From contig URST01000020.1 in NCBI GenBank assembly GCA_900550585.1, positions 1 through 24,643 of the forward strand: a DNA stretch of 24,643 nt, given 5' to 3'. This document shows positions 15,799 to 24,643 of the stretch, piece after piece. Every line of letters starts with the position of its first letter. Position 1 is the first letter of the stretch. The DNA comes from an uncultured Eubacteriales bacterium. GTDB taxonomy: Bacteria; Bacillota; Clostridia; Oscillospirales; Oscillospiraceae. The translations under genes were made by a program, and so were the position numbers. The notes under the pieces are model-generated. The model made no database searches, was not told where the DNA came from, and saw only the letters and a program-made list of their open reading frames with translations.

Positions 15799-16659
15799 AT
15801 GCCGACCATGATCGAAACAAAAGACCTGACCTTTACCTATCCCGCCCCGGAGGGGGAGACGAATCCTCCCGCCCTGCGGAGCGTGTCCCTGACGGTGGAA
15901 AAGGGCAGCTTTGTGGTGGTGCTGGGCCACAACGGCTCCGGCAAATCCACCCTTGCCAAGCATATGAACGCGGTGCTGCTGCCCGACGGCGGCGCCGTGT
16001 ATGTGGAGGGCATGGACACCCGTGACGAGTCGCTGCTGCTGGAGATCCGGCGGCGCACCGGCATGGTGTTCCAGAACCCGGATAACCAGATCGTCGCCAA
16101 CGTGGTGGAGGAGGATGTGGCCTTCGGGCCGGAGAATCTGGGCGTCCCCACGGCGGAGATACGCCGCCGGGTGGACGACGCGCTGGCCGCCGTGGGCATG
16201 GAGAAATTCGCCCGCCACGCGCCGCACCTGCTGTCCGGCGGACAGAAGCAGCGCATCGCCATCGCCGGCGTCATTGCGATGGAGCCGGAGTGCATCGTGC
16301 TGGACGAGGCCACGGCCATGCTGGACCCCGCCGGCCGGCGGGAGGTGCTGGACACCGTCCGCCGCCTGAACCGGGAGCGGGGCATCACCGTGGTGCTCAT
16401 CACCCACCACATGTCCGAGGCGGAGGACGCCGACCGCGTCATCGTCATGAATGACGGCGCCGTGGCCATGGACGGCACGCCCCGGCAGGTGTTCGCCAGG
16501 GTGGAGGAGCTGCACGGCTTCGGCCTTGCCGCACCAGACACGGTGGAGCTGCTGCACGAGCTTGCGCAGGCGGGACTGCCTGTGGCACTGGACAGCCTGA
16601 CGGTGGACCAGTGCGCCGATACCATTTGCCGCGCTCTGGGCGCGGCGGAAGGGAAGTAA
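15799..16659 (+). CDS. ecfA1: Energy-coupling factor transporter ATPase EcfA1
   Basis: The 286-residue protein is an ABC ATPase with Walker A GHNGSGKST (residues 43-51), Q-loop FQNPDNQIVA, signature LSGGQKQR (145-152), Walker B CIVLDEATAMLDP (from 165) and H-loop ITHHM. The ATAMLDP form and the FTYP start are typical of EcfA1. It pairs with EcfA2 and EcfT to energise vitamin and metal S components. The ATG at 15799 has GGAGAG 6 bases upstream. ecfA2 follows 2 bases after the stop. Confidence 0.95.
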   Translation: MPTMIETKDLTFTYPAPEGETNPPALRSVSLTVEKGSFVVVLGHNGSGKSTLAKHMNAVLLPDGGAVYVEGMDTRDESLLLEIRRRTGMVFQNPDNQIVANVVEEDVAFGPENLGVPTAEIRRRVDDALAAVGMEKFARHAPHLLSGGQKQRIAIAGVIAMEPECIVLDEATAMLDPAGRREVLDTVRRLNRERGITVVLITHHMSEAEDADRVIVMNDGAVAMDGTPRQVFARVEELHGFGLAAPDTVELLHELAQAGLPVALDSLTVDQCADTICRALGAAEGK

Positions 16660-16661
16660 CC

Positions 16662-17528
16662 TTGGAACCGATCTTACAGATAGAGCATTTGACCCACACC
16701 TATTCGGCGGGCACGCCGTTCCAGCGCAGCGCCGTGGAGGATATGAGCCTGTCCGTGATGGACGGCGAGTTTCTGGGCATCATCGGCCACACCGGCTCCG
16801 GCAAGTCCACGCTGATCCAGCACCTCAACGGACTGCTGAAGCCCACATCGGGCCGCATCCTGCTGCAGGGAAAGGACATCTGGGCCGACCCCAAAAAGAT
16901 ACGGGACGTGCGGTTCCAGGTGGGACTGGTGTTCCAGTACCCGGAGTATCAGCTGTTTGAGGAGACGGTGTATAAGGACATCGCCTTCGGCCCGAAGAAC
17001 ATGGGTCTGGACGAGGCGGATATCGACCGCCGCGTCCGCTCCGCCGCCGCCTTCGTGGGGCTGACGGAGGCCATGCTGGACAAGTCCCCCTTTGAGCTGT
17101 CCGGCGGGCAGAAGCGCCGCGTGGCCATTGCCGGCGTCATCGCCATGGAACCCAAGGTGCTGGTGCTGGACGAGCCTACGGCGGGTCTTGACCCCCGGGG
17201 ACGGGACGACATTCTGGCCCGCATTCAGGATTATCACCGGGCGAAAAACGCCTCCGTGGTGCTGGTGAGCCACAGCATGGAGGAGATCGCCCGCAACGTG
17301 GACCGCATCGTGGTGCTGTCCGACAGCCATGTGTTCATGGAGGGCACGCCCCGTCAGGTGTTCGCCCGCGCCGACGAACTGGAGCAGGTGGGGCTGGACA
17401 TCCCCCAGGTCACCAAGGTGGCGCTGACCCTGCGCCGCCGGGGCCTGCCGGTGGACACGGCGGTCTACACCGTGGAGGCGCTGCGCGACGCGCTGCTCCG
17501 TCTGAAAGGGGGCGCCGGCGTATGCTGA
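16662..17528 (+). CDS. ecfA2: Energy-coupling factor transporter ATPase EcfA2
   Basis: The 288-residue ABC ATPase has Walker A GHTGSGKST (from residue 42), Q-loop FQYPEYQLFEETVYKDIAFGP, signature LSGGQKRR, and Walker B LVLDEPTAGLDP. The HTYSAGTPF start is typical of EcfA2. The start is a TTG at 16662. It lies right after the ecfA1 stop, follows the GGAAGGGAAG ribosome binding site and gives the usual N-terminus; the next ATG would delete the first strands. It overlaps ecfT by 7 bases. With EcfA1 and EcfT it forms the group II energising module, shared by several S components. Confidence 0.94.
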   Translation: MEPILQIEHLTHTYSAGTPFQRSAVEDMSLSVMDGEFLGIIGHTGSGKSTLIQHLNGLLKPTSGRILLQGKDIWADPKKIRDVRFQVGLVFQYPEYQLFEETVYKDIAFGPKNMGLDEADIDRRVRSAAAFVGLTEAMLDKSPFELSGGQKRRVAIAGVIAMEPKVLVLDEPTAGLDPRGRDDILARIQDYHRAKNASVVLVSHSMEEIARNVDRIVVLSDSHVFMEGTPRQVFARADELEQVGLDIPQVTKVALTLRRRGLPVDTAVYTVEALRDALLRLKGGAGVC

Positions 17529-18328
17529 AGGATATCACGCTGGGCCAGTTCTTCCCCGGCAATACCCCCATCCACCGGCTGGACCCCCGGACGAAGCTGC
17601 TGTGCGTCATTTTGTATATCGTGGCGCTGTTCAACGCCAAAGGCCCGCTGACCTACGGCATCATGATCGCCGTGCTGGCAGGGTGCATCCTCCTGTCCAG
17701 GGTGGAGTGGAAGGCCCTGACACGGGGATTGAAGCCGGTGTACATCATTGTGGCGTTCACAGCCCTCATGAACATGTTCTTCACCACCGGCACACCGGTG
17801 GCGGACGTGTGGCTGCTGCGCCACATCACATGGGAGGGCATCGTCTCCGCCGTGCAGATGGTGCTGCGCATCGTCATGCTCATCATGGGCACGTTCCTCA
17901 TGACCTATACCACCAGCCCCATCGCCCTGACGGACGGGCTGGAGCACCTGCTGTCGCCGTTGAAAAAGCTGCGTTTCCCGGTGCACGAGCTGGCCATGAT
18001 GATGTCCATCGCCCTGCGCTTCATCCCCACCCTTATCGAGGAGACGGACAAGATCATGTCCGCCCAGAAGGCCCGGGGCGCGGACTTTGAGACAGGCAAT
18101 ATCTTCCAGCGCGCCAAGGCGCTGGTGCCCATTCTGGTGCCCCTGTTCATCAGCGCGTTCCGCCGCGCCGACGAGCTGGCCACCGCCATGGAGTGCCGCT
18201 GCTACCACGGCGGCGAGGGCCGCACGGCCCTGCGGGTCCTGCACTACCGGCGGGCGGACTGGCTGTCTCTGACGGGCTTCGCGGTGCTGACCGCCGGCAT
18301 CATCGTCCTGAAAAAATTCGGCTTCTGA
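17522..18328 (+). CDS. ecfT: Energy-coupling factor transporter transmembrane protein EcfT
   Basis: The 268-residue protein has the EcfT start (LGQFFPGNTPIHRLDPRTKLL), about five to six membrane helices, and the long coupling helices carrying QKARGADFETG (near residue 180) and a second motif MECRCYHGGEGRT near 225. These X-R-G motifs dock on the ATPase grooves. In many homologues the second reads YRGG; here it is YHGG, a minor variant. EcfT connects the ATPases to the S component. The ATG at 17522 overlaps the ecfA2 end by 7 bases. truA follows after 16 bases, as in many Firmicutes. Confidence 0.94.
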   Translation: MLKDITLGQFFPGNTPIHRLDPRTKLLCVILYIVALFNAKGPLTYGIMIAVLAGCILLSRVEWKALTRGLKPVYIIVAFTALMNMFFTTGTPVADVWLLRHITWEGIVSAVQMVLRIVMLIMGTFLMTYTTSPIALTDGLEHLLSPLKKLRFPVHELAMMMSIALRFIPTLIEETDKIMSAQKARGADFETGNIFQRAKALVPILVPLFISAFRRADELATAMECRCYHGGEGRTALRVLHYRRADWLSLTGFAVLTAGIIVLKKFGF

Positions 18329-18344
18329 GAAAGGAGGCGGCGCG

Positions 18345-19100
18345 GTGCGCAACATCGCCCTGATCTTAATGTACAACGGCGCCGCCTACCACGGCTGGCA
18401 GGTGCAGAAAACGGAGATCTCCGTGGCACAGACGCTGGAGCGGGGCCTGAGCATGGTCTGCGGCGAGCCGGTGAAGGTCACCGGCTGCGGCCGCACCGAT
18501 GCCGGCGTCCACGCTGAGCACTATGTGGCCAATTTCCGCACCAGCTCCCGCATCCCGGTGGAGCGCCTGCCCTTTGCCGCCAACACCCACATCCCCGAGG
18601 ACATCGTGGTCAAGGCGGCCTACGAGGTGGCGGAGGATTTCAACGCCATCGGCTCCTGCATCAAGAAGGAGTATACCTACCGCATCTACAACTCCCGCAT
18701 CAAGAACCCGTTCTATGTGGACCGGGCCTATTTCTACCCCAAGCGCCTGGACGAGACGGTGATGGACCGCGCCGCCCGGATGTTTGAGGGTACCCACGAC
18801 TTCGCCGCCGTGCGCAGCGTGGGCACCAACGTCCGCAGCACGGTGCGCACCATCCACTACTGCCGCGTCGCCCGCAGCGGGGAGCTGCTGGAATTGAAGG
18901 TATGCGCCGACGGTTTTTTGTATAATATGGTGCGTGCCATTACGGGCACGGTGCTCTACGCGGCGGAGGGCAAGCTGGCGCCGGAGGACATCCCGGTGAT
19001 CCTGGATTCCGGCAACCGCACGCTGGCCGGCCCCACGGCCCCTCCCGGCGGCCTGTATCTCACCCGCGTATGGTACGAGGACGAACGACTCAATGGATAA
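18345..19100 (+). CDS. truA: tRNA pseudouridine(38-40) synthase TruA
   Basis: The 251-residue enzyme has the catalytic motif GCGRTDAGVHA with Asp at residue 52, the N-terminal start ALILMYNGAAYHGWQVQ, and later segments FEGTHDFAAVRS and ADGFLYNMVRAITGT. It converts uridines 38-40 in tRNA anticodon arms to pseudouridine. The start is a GTG at 18345, with AAAGGAGG 7 bases upstream. ecfA1-ecfA2-ecfT-truA is a conserved Firmicutes order. Its end overlaps the next gene by 8 bases. Confidence 0.96.
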   Translation: MRNIALILMYNGAAYHGWQVQKTEISVAQTLERGLSMVCGEPVKVTGCGRTDAGVHAEHYVANFRTSSRIPVERLPFAANTHIPEDIVVKAAYEVAEDFNAIGSCIKKEYTYRIYNSRIKNPFYVDRAYFYPKRLDETVMDRAARMFEGTHDFAAVRSVGTNVRSTVRTIHYCRVARSGELLELKVCADGFLYNMVRAITGTVLYAAEGKLAPEDIPVILDSGNRTLAGPTAPPGGLYLTRVWYEDERLNG

Positions 19101-20292
19101 AAGATCACGGGACAACATGGCCCTCGGCGGCGGCAACCCCCAGGAGGAGCCGCCCCGCCGCGTGGCGAAGAAAAGTAAAAAGCGCTTTCTCTGGCTGGCA
19201 CTGGTGACGCTGCTGGCCCTTATCGCCGTGGTGCTGTCCGTCCTGTACGACCGGGGCGAGTTCGACGGCCTGCGCCGCCGGATGCTGTACGCCAAGGCAC
19301 AGAAGGACGAGAACGGCTGCGCCCAGCTGTACCGCTACGCCAGCGACCAGTCCGGCACCTTCGCCTCGCTGGAGGGCAGTCTCATCTCCGTGTCCATGCA
19401 CCAGCTCTCGGTGCTGGACGAGACGGGCAAAACGGTCTACGACCAGTCGGTGAAGTTCCAGACTCCCGCGCTGGCCCGCAGCGCCACCCGCGCCGCCGCC
19501 TATGACGTGGGCGGCAAAACCGTCTACGTCCTGTCATCCAAGGGCCTGGTCTACCGGCTGGACGCCTCCGGTGAGATCCTGTCCGCCGTCCTCAACGACG
19601 CCGGCTGCCTCACCGTCACCAGCAACGAGAGCGGCTGCAAGGCCGCGGTCCGGGTCTACGACGCCTCCGGCCAGCCGGTATTTGCCTACCGCTCGGCGGA
19701 CCGCTTTATCATGACCGCCGCCCTGTCCAACGACAGCCGCACGCTGGCCGCCGTCACCATGGGCCAGAGCAGCGGCGTGTTCACCAGCTATGTGGTGTTC
19801 TATCGCACCAACAGCGAGACGCCGGAGGCCACCTGCGCCCTGACCGGCAGCCTCATCTACGACCTGATCCCCATGGACGGCCTGTTCTGCGCCGTCATGG
19901 AGGAGCAGCTCTGTTTTCTGGACACCTCCGGCGAGGTGCAGGCCGCTTACAGCTGCGGCGGGGATTACCTGCGCCGGGTGGACTGCGGCGGCGACGGCTA
20001 CGCTGCGCTGCTGCTGGGCCGCTACCGCAACGGCACCCAGAACCGTCTCGTCACCGTCACACCGGACGGTCAGGCGCTGGCCTCTCTGGATGTGGACGGC
20101 GAGGTGCTGAGCATGTCCGCCGCGGGACGCTACATCGCCGTCCTGTTCAGCGACCACATGGTCATCTATGACAAAAATCTGGCGGAGTGCGCCCGACTGG
20201 ACGCCGTCAGCGAGGCCCGGCAGGTACTGATGCGGGCCGATGGCTCCGCCGTGCTGGCAGGCTCCACCGCCGCCAGCCTGTATCTGCCGTAA
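19093..20292 (+). CDS. DUF5711-family membrane-anchored beta-propeller-like protein
   Basis: The 399-residue protein has a basic N-terminal tail (RRVAKKSKKR), a membrane helix at about residues 32-51, and then a long domain rich in repeated strand pairs (for example SSKGLVYRLDASGEILSAV and MEEQLCFLDTSGEVQAAY). These repeats suggest a beta-propeller on the outer face, of the PQQ/WD40 class, matching the DUF5711 family of Clostridia. I infer the family from the layout; its function is unknown. The ATG at 19093 overlaps the end of truA by 8 bases, so expression is coupled. cvpA-like follows after 15 bases. Confidence 0.75.
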   Translation: MDKRSRDNMALGGGNPQEEPPRRVAKKSKKRFLWLALVTLLALIAVVLSVLYDRGEFDGLRRRMLYAKAQKDENGCAQLYRYASDQSGTFASLEGSLISVSMHQLSVLDETGKTVYDQSVKFQTPALARSATRAAAYDVGGKTVYVLSSKGLVYRLDASGEILSAVLNDAGCLTVTSNESGCKAAVRVYDASGQPVFAYRSADRFIMTAALSNDSRTLAAVTMGQSSGVFTSYVVFYRTNSETPEATCALTGSLIYDLIPMDGLFCAVMEEQLCFLDTSGEVQAAYSCGGDYLRRVDCGGDGYAALLLGRYRNGTQNRLVTVTPDGQALASLDVDGEVLSMSAAGRYIAVLFSDHMVIYDKNLAECARLDAVSEARQVLMRADGSAVLAGSTAASLYLP

Positions 20293-20307
20293 CGGCAAAG
20301 GAGAACT

Positions 20308-20982
20308 ATGGCTATTTTCGTGGATATTTTCATGGCGGCATTCCTGCTGCTGGCGTTGGTGCTGGGTATCCGGCAGGGCTTTCTGCAGAGCCTCGCCCGG
20401 GTGGCCATCGTTGTTGTGGCCCTGCTGGGCGCGGCATGGCTGGCCGAGCATCTGGCCGACCCCGCCGCCAAATGGCTGGAGCCTGTCCTGACGGAGAAGC
20501 TCCAGCAGCAGATGGGCGGGCAGACCGCCGTTGATGCCGCCGCCGAGGCTGACCCCAGTCTGGCCGCCGCCGGCATTCTGGAGACATTCGGCTTCTCCGG
20601 CGACACGCTGGACGAGATGGTGCGCAGCGTCACCGATAAGGCCCAGGAGGTGGGGCAGACCCTGCTGTCCGCCGTGGTGTCCACGGTGCTGCGCTCCGTG
20701 GCCTATGCCGTGGTCTATCTGGTGTCGTTCCTGCTGCTGCTTCTGCTGCTGCGGCTGCTGCTGGCGCCGCTGCACCTCTTTACGAAGCTGCCCGTGGTCC
20801 ACGGCGTCAACGCCGTACTGGGCGGGGCGCTGGGCCTTGTAAAGGGTGCGCTGCTGCTGTTTTTCGCCGTCTGGCTGCTGCGCCGCTTCCAGCTGTGGAT
20901 CACACCGGAACTGATCGGTCAGACCTACATCCTCCGCTTCTTTGCGGAGCACAGCCCCATGGAGCTGATCACCTCGCTCTGA
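20308..20982 (+). CDS. CvpA-family membrane protein
   Basis: The 224-residue protein has an N-terminal hydrophobic segment with the family pattern DIFMAAFLLLALVLGIRQGFLQSLAR, a second helix just after it, a soluble loop (about residues 50-115), and two or more C-terminal helices with a leucine-rich run at about residues 140-152. CvpA is linked with colicin V production and purine operons in E. coli; the Firmicutes family role is not settled. The ATG at 20308 has AAAGGAG 4 bases upstream. It lies between the DUF5711 and ClpE-type genes, and the 79-base gap to the latter holds only a poor promoter candidate. Confidence 0.83.
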   Translation: MAIFVDIFMAAFLLLALVLGIRQGFLQSLARVAIVVVALLGAAWLAEHLADPAAKWLEPVLTEKLQQQMGGQTAVDAAAEADPSLAAAGILETFGFSGDTLDEMVRSVTDKAQEVGQTLLSAVVSTVLRSVAYAVVYLVSFLLLLLLLRLLLAPLHLFTKLPVVHGVNAVLGGALGLVKGALLLFFAVWLLRRFQLWITPELIGQTYILRFFAEHSPMELITSL

Positions 20983-21061
20983 TGACCCTGCCGCCGCCGC
21001 GTTTGCCCGCGTCCCCGGCTGGCAATACTGATATAACCCCGACGGATAATGGAGGATCACC

Positions 21062-23407
<2,346 letters not shown>

Positions 23408-23416
23408 GGTGAGCCT

Positions 23417-23626
23417 ATGCTGTTTCGCAAGAATATCGATCCCCGCTGCGCCTACTGTGCCCGGGGCAATCGCATCAACGATGAGCAGGTGGCCTGCGTC
23501 AAGCGGGGCGTGGTGCCTGCGTCCGACCGCTGCGGCGCCTTCAGATACGACCCGCTGAAGCGGGTGCCGCCGCGCCCGGCCAAGCTGGACGCCGCCCGCC
23601 TCACCGAGGACGATTTCAAGCTGTGA
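23417..23626 (+). CDS. Small four-cysteine protein (69 aa), probably metal-binding
   Basis: I do not recognise the family with certainty. The 69-residue product has four cysteines in the pattern C11-x2-C14-x12-C27-x11-C39, which suggests one zinc ion or an iron-sulfur site. The C-terminal third is proline- and lysine-rich (PLKRVPPRPAKLDAARL). The ATG at 23417 has GAGGTG 4 bases upstream, 9 bases after the clpE stop, so it is very probably translated from the same mRNA as clpE. No membrane segment or signal is visible. Its link to the ClpE-type protein, which also has a zinc finger, is positional only. Confidence 0.7.
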   Translation: MLFRKNIDPRCAYCARGNRINDEQVACVKRGVVPASDRCGAFRYDPLKRVPPRPAKLDAARLTEDDFKL

Positions 23627-23641
23627 ACACCCATCTATAAA
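23614..23641 (+). promoter_or_regulatory. Weak candidate promoter of the EFR1 gene
   Basis: TTTCAA at 23614-23619 and TATAAA at 23636-23641 are 16 bases apart, overlapping the end of the four-cysteine gene. The -35 match is poor. Read-through from clpE could also serve this gene. Confidence 0.4.
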
Positions 23642-23664
23642 TAGAGAACAGGGGAGGGACTGTC

Positions 23665-24492
23665 ATGCAGCCCAAGCGCGTATGGGCCGTGTACTTCAGC
23701 GGTACCGGCACCACGGAAAAGACTGTCAAACGCATCGCCTCCGGTCTGGCATCGGCGCTGTCCGTACCGCTGGAGAGCTTCGACTTCACGCCGCCCGCCA
23801 CCCGACAGGCCGATCTGACCTTCGGCCCGGACGATCTGGTGGTGCTGGGCACGCCCACCTACGCGGGCCGTGTGCCCAATGTCCTGCTGCCCTACCTTAC
23901 CGGCAGGGTCCGCGGAGACGGCACGCCGGCGGTGCCGGTGGTGCTGTTCGGCAACCGAGATTTTGACGATTCTCTGATAGAATTGCGGAACATCCTCACC
24001 GCCAACGGCTTCATGCCGGTGGCGGCCGCCGCCTTCGTGGGGGAGCACAGCTTCTCCCGCACGCTGGGTGCCGGCCGCCCCGACGCGGCGGATATGACGC
24101 AGATGGACAACTTCGCCCGCACCGCGGCACAGAAGATAAGAGAGCTTGCCGCCCTGCCTGCCGCTCCTGTCTCCGTGGCGGGGCAGGAGCCCATCCGCCC
24201 CTACTATACCCCCCGGGACCGCCACGGCGCGCCCATCAACATTCTGAAGGTCAAGCCCAAAACGGATATGACGAAGTGCGGCGGCTGCGGCCTGTGCGCC
24301 GCCCGCTGTCCCATGGGCAGCATCGACCCCGCCGATGTGTCGCAGGTCACCGGCATCTGCATCAAATGCTGCGCCTGCGTGAAGGGCTGTCCCTCCGGCG
24401 CCAAATATTTTGACGATCCCGGCTACCTCTACCACCAGCACGAATTGGAAGATATTTACAGCCGCCCGGCTCAAAACGCCGTATTTTCATGA
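23665..24492 (+). CDS. EFR1-family flavodoxin-ferredoxin fusion
   Basis: The 275-residue protein joins a flavodoxin-like domain (about residues 1-175) with a dicluster ferredoxin. The FMN phosphate loop is FSGTGTTEKT (from 11), followed later by LGTPTYAGRVPN. Two [4Fe-4S] motifs follow: C205-x2-C208-x2-C211-x3-C215 and C232-x2-C235-x2-C238-x3-C242, with an extra Cys at 236. Such fusions (EFR1 family) are cytoplasmic one-electron carriers in anaerobes; the partner enzymes are unknown. The ATG at 23665 has GGGGAGGGA 5 bases upstream. It may be co-transcribed with the four-cysteine gene 38 bases upstream, or use its own weak promoter. Confidence 0.9.
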   Translation: MQPKRVWAVYFSGTGTTEKTVKRIASGLASALSVPLESFDFTPPATRQADLTFGPDDLVVLGTPTYAGRVPNVLLPYLTGRVRGDGTPAVPVVLFGNRDFDDSLIELRNILTANGFMPVAAAAFVGEHSFSRTLGAGRPDAADMTQMDNFARTAAQKIRELAALPAAPVSVAGQEPIRPYYTPRDRHGAPINILKVKPKTDMTKCGGCGLCAARCPMGSIDPADVSQVTGICIKCCACVKGCPSGAKYFDDPGYLYHQHELEDIYSRPAQNAVFS

Positions 24493-24583
24493 TAATTTCC
24501 AGGCGGAAGTTTAACCGGAAGAAAACCGGAAATAATAAATGCCGGACCTGAAAAAAATATTTCCTGTTTTTTCAAAAAATAAC
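24493..24583. other. AT-rich intergenic region with phased A/T tracts upstream of a strong promoter
   Basis: Composition changes sharply from GC-rich coding to A/T tracts (A7 at 24551-24557, T6 at 24567-24572, A6 at 24574-24579), ending just before the -35 box. Such tracts can bend DNA or act as an UP element that raises promoter activity. Three CCGGA repeats occur at its left end. No gene is seen here. Confidence 0.5.
24528..24572 (+). terminator. Possible terminator after the EFR1 gene
   Basis: A 7-bp stem (24528-24534 with 24558-24564) encloses a long 23-base loop and is followed by T6 at 24567-24572. The stem is weak and AT-rich, so this is a tentative call; no better hairpin is seen between the stop and the promoter at 24584. 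Confidence 0.4.
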
Positions 24584-24612
24584 TTGACAATATGGGAGCC
24601 ATGTGATAGGAT
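24584..24612 (+). promoter_or_regulatory. Strong sigma-A promoter of an out-of-window gene
   Basis: A perfect TTGACA at 24584-24589 and TAGGAT at 24607-24612 are 17 bases apart, with a TG extended -10 element at 24604-24605. Transcription should begin near 24619. The remaining 25 bases hold no start codon in context, so they are an untranslated leader cut by the window edge. Confidence 0.8.
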
Positions 24613-24643
24613 AAAGACTGTTCCGCGTGGGACGTGTACCTTG

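Noticed and set aside
21003..21031. Possible promoter before clpE (TTGCCC and TACTGA, 17 apart)
   Set aside because: Both boxes are poor matches. Read-through from the upstream operon is at least as likely, so I do not list it.
24514..24545. Three CCGGA repeats after the EFR1 gene as a possible small CRISPR or protein-binding array
   Set aside because: The repeats are only five or six bases, unevenly spaced and too few to be an array.

Overview
The window looks like a high-GC stretch of core chromosome from a Clostridia bacterium, most likely of the Oscillospiraceae/Ruminococcaceae group. This is inferred from the gene families present (UPF0340, DUF1275, Mbeg1-like DUF2974, DUF5711, EFR1-type ferredoxin, group II ECF transporter, T-box-controlled alaS), strong AGGAGG-type ribosome binding sites, sigma-A promoters and many GC-rich intrinsic terminators. 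I see no rRNA, tRNA, CRISPR array, insertion sequence, prophage or integration site.

Layout. The first 65 bases are the end of a gene resembling electron-transfer flavoprotein alpha. A 68-residue membrane protein follows. Two minus-strand genes come next: a UPF0340 (YwlG-like) protein and an ECF transporter S component. The latter is divergent from a MocR/PdxR-like regulator, which overlaps a GreA-type elongation factor. A HAD phosphatase and a RarD-type permease diverge from overlapping promoters. A run of tmk, mltG and a U32 tRNA-hydroxylation protein (TrhP-like) ends at a strong terminator. A DUF1275 membrane protein on the minus strand precedes a promoter, a T-box leader, alaS and a HIT-family gene. 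A DUF3592-like membrane protein (minus) and an Mbeg1-like hydrolase (plus) are divergent.

From 14847 a perfect sigma-A promoter drives what looks like one long polycistron: SAM methyltransferase, ecfA1, ecfA2, ecfT, truA, DUF5711 beta-propeller, cvpA-like, a ClpE-type unfoldase, a 69-residue four-cysteine protein and perhaps an EFR1 flavodoxin-ferredoxin. Genes overlap or sit within 80 bases of each other. The window ends at a strong promoter with A/T tracts upstream, whose gene lies outside.

How they fit. EcfA1, EcfA2 and EcfT form the shared energizing module for ECF vitamin transporters, and the S component at 1160 is a candidate client. Its divergent PLP-binding-type regulator and a shared inverted repeat suggest vitamin B6 uptake, but that is inference. 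The rest is translation (alaS, truA, trhP), cell wall (mltG), nucleotide supply (tmk) and protein quality control (clpE). The most informative regulatory structures are the alaS T-box, where antiterminator and terminator can be read base by base, and the shared mocR/ECF-S control region. I did not find evidence of a wholly new system.
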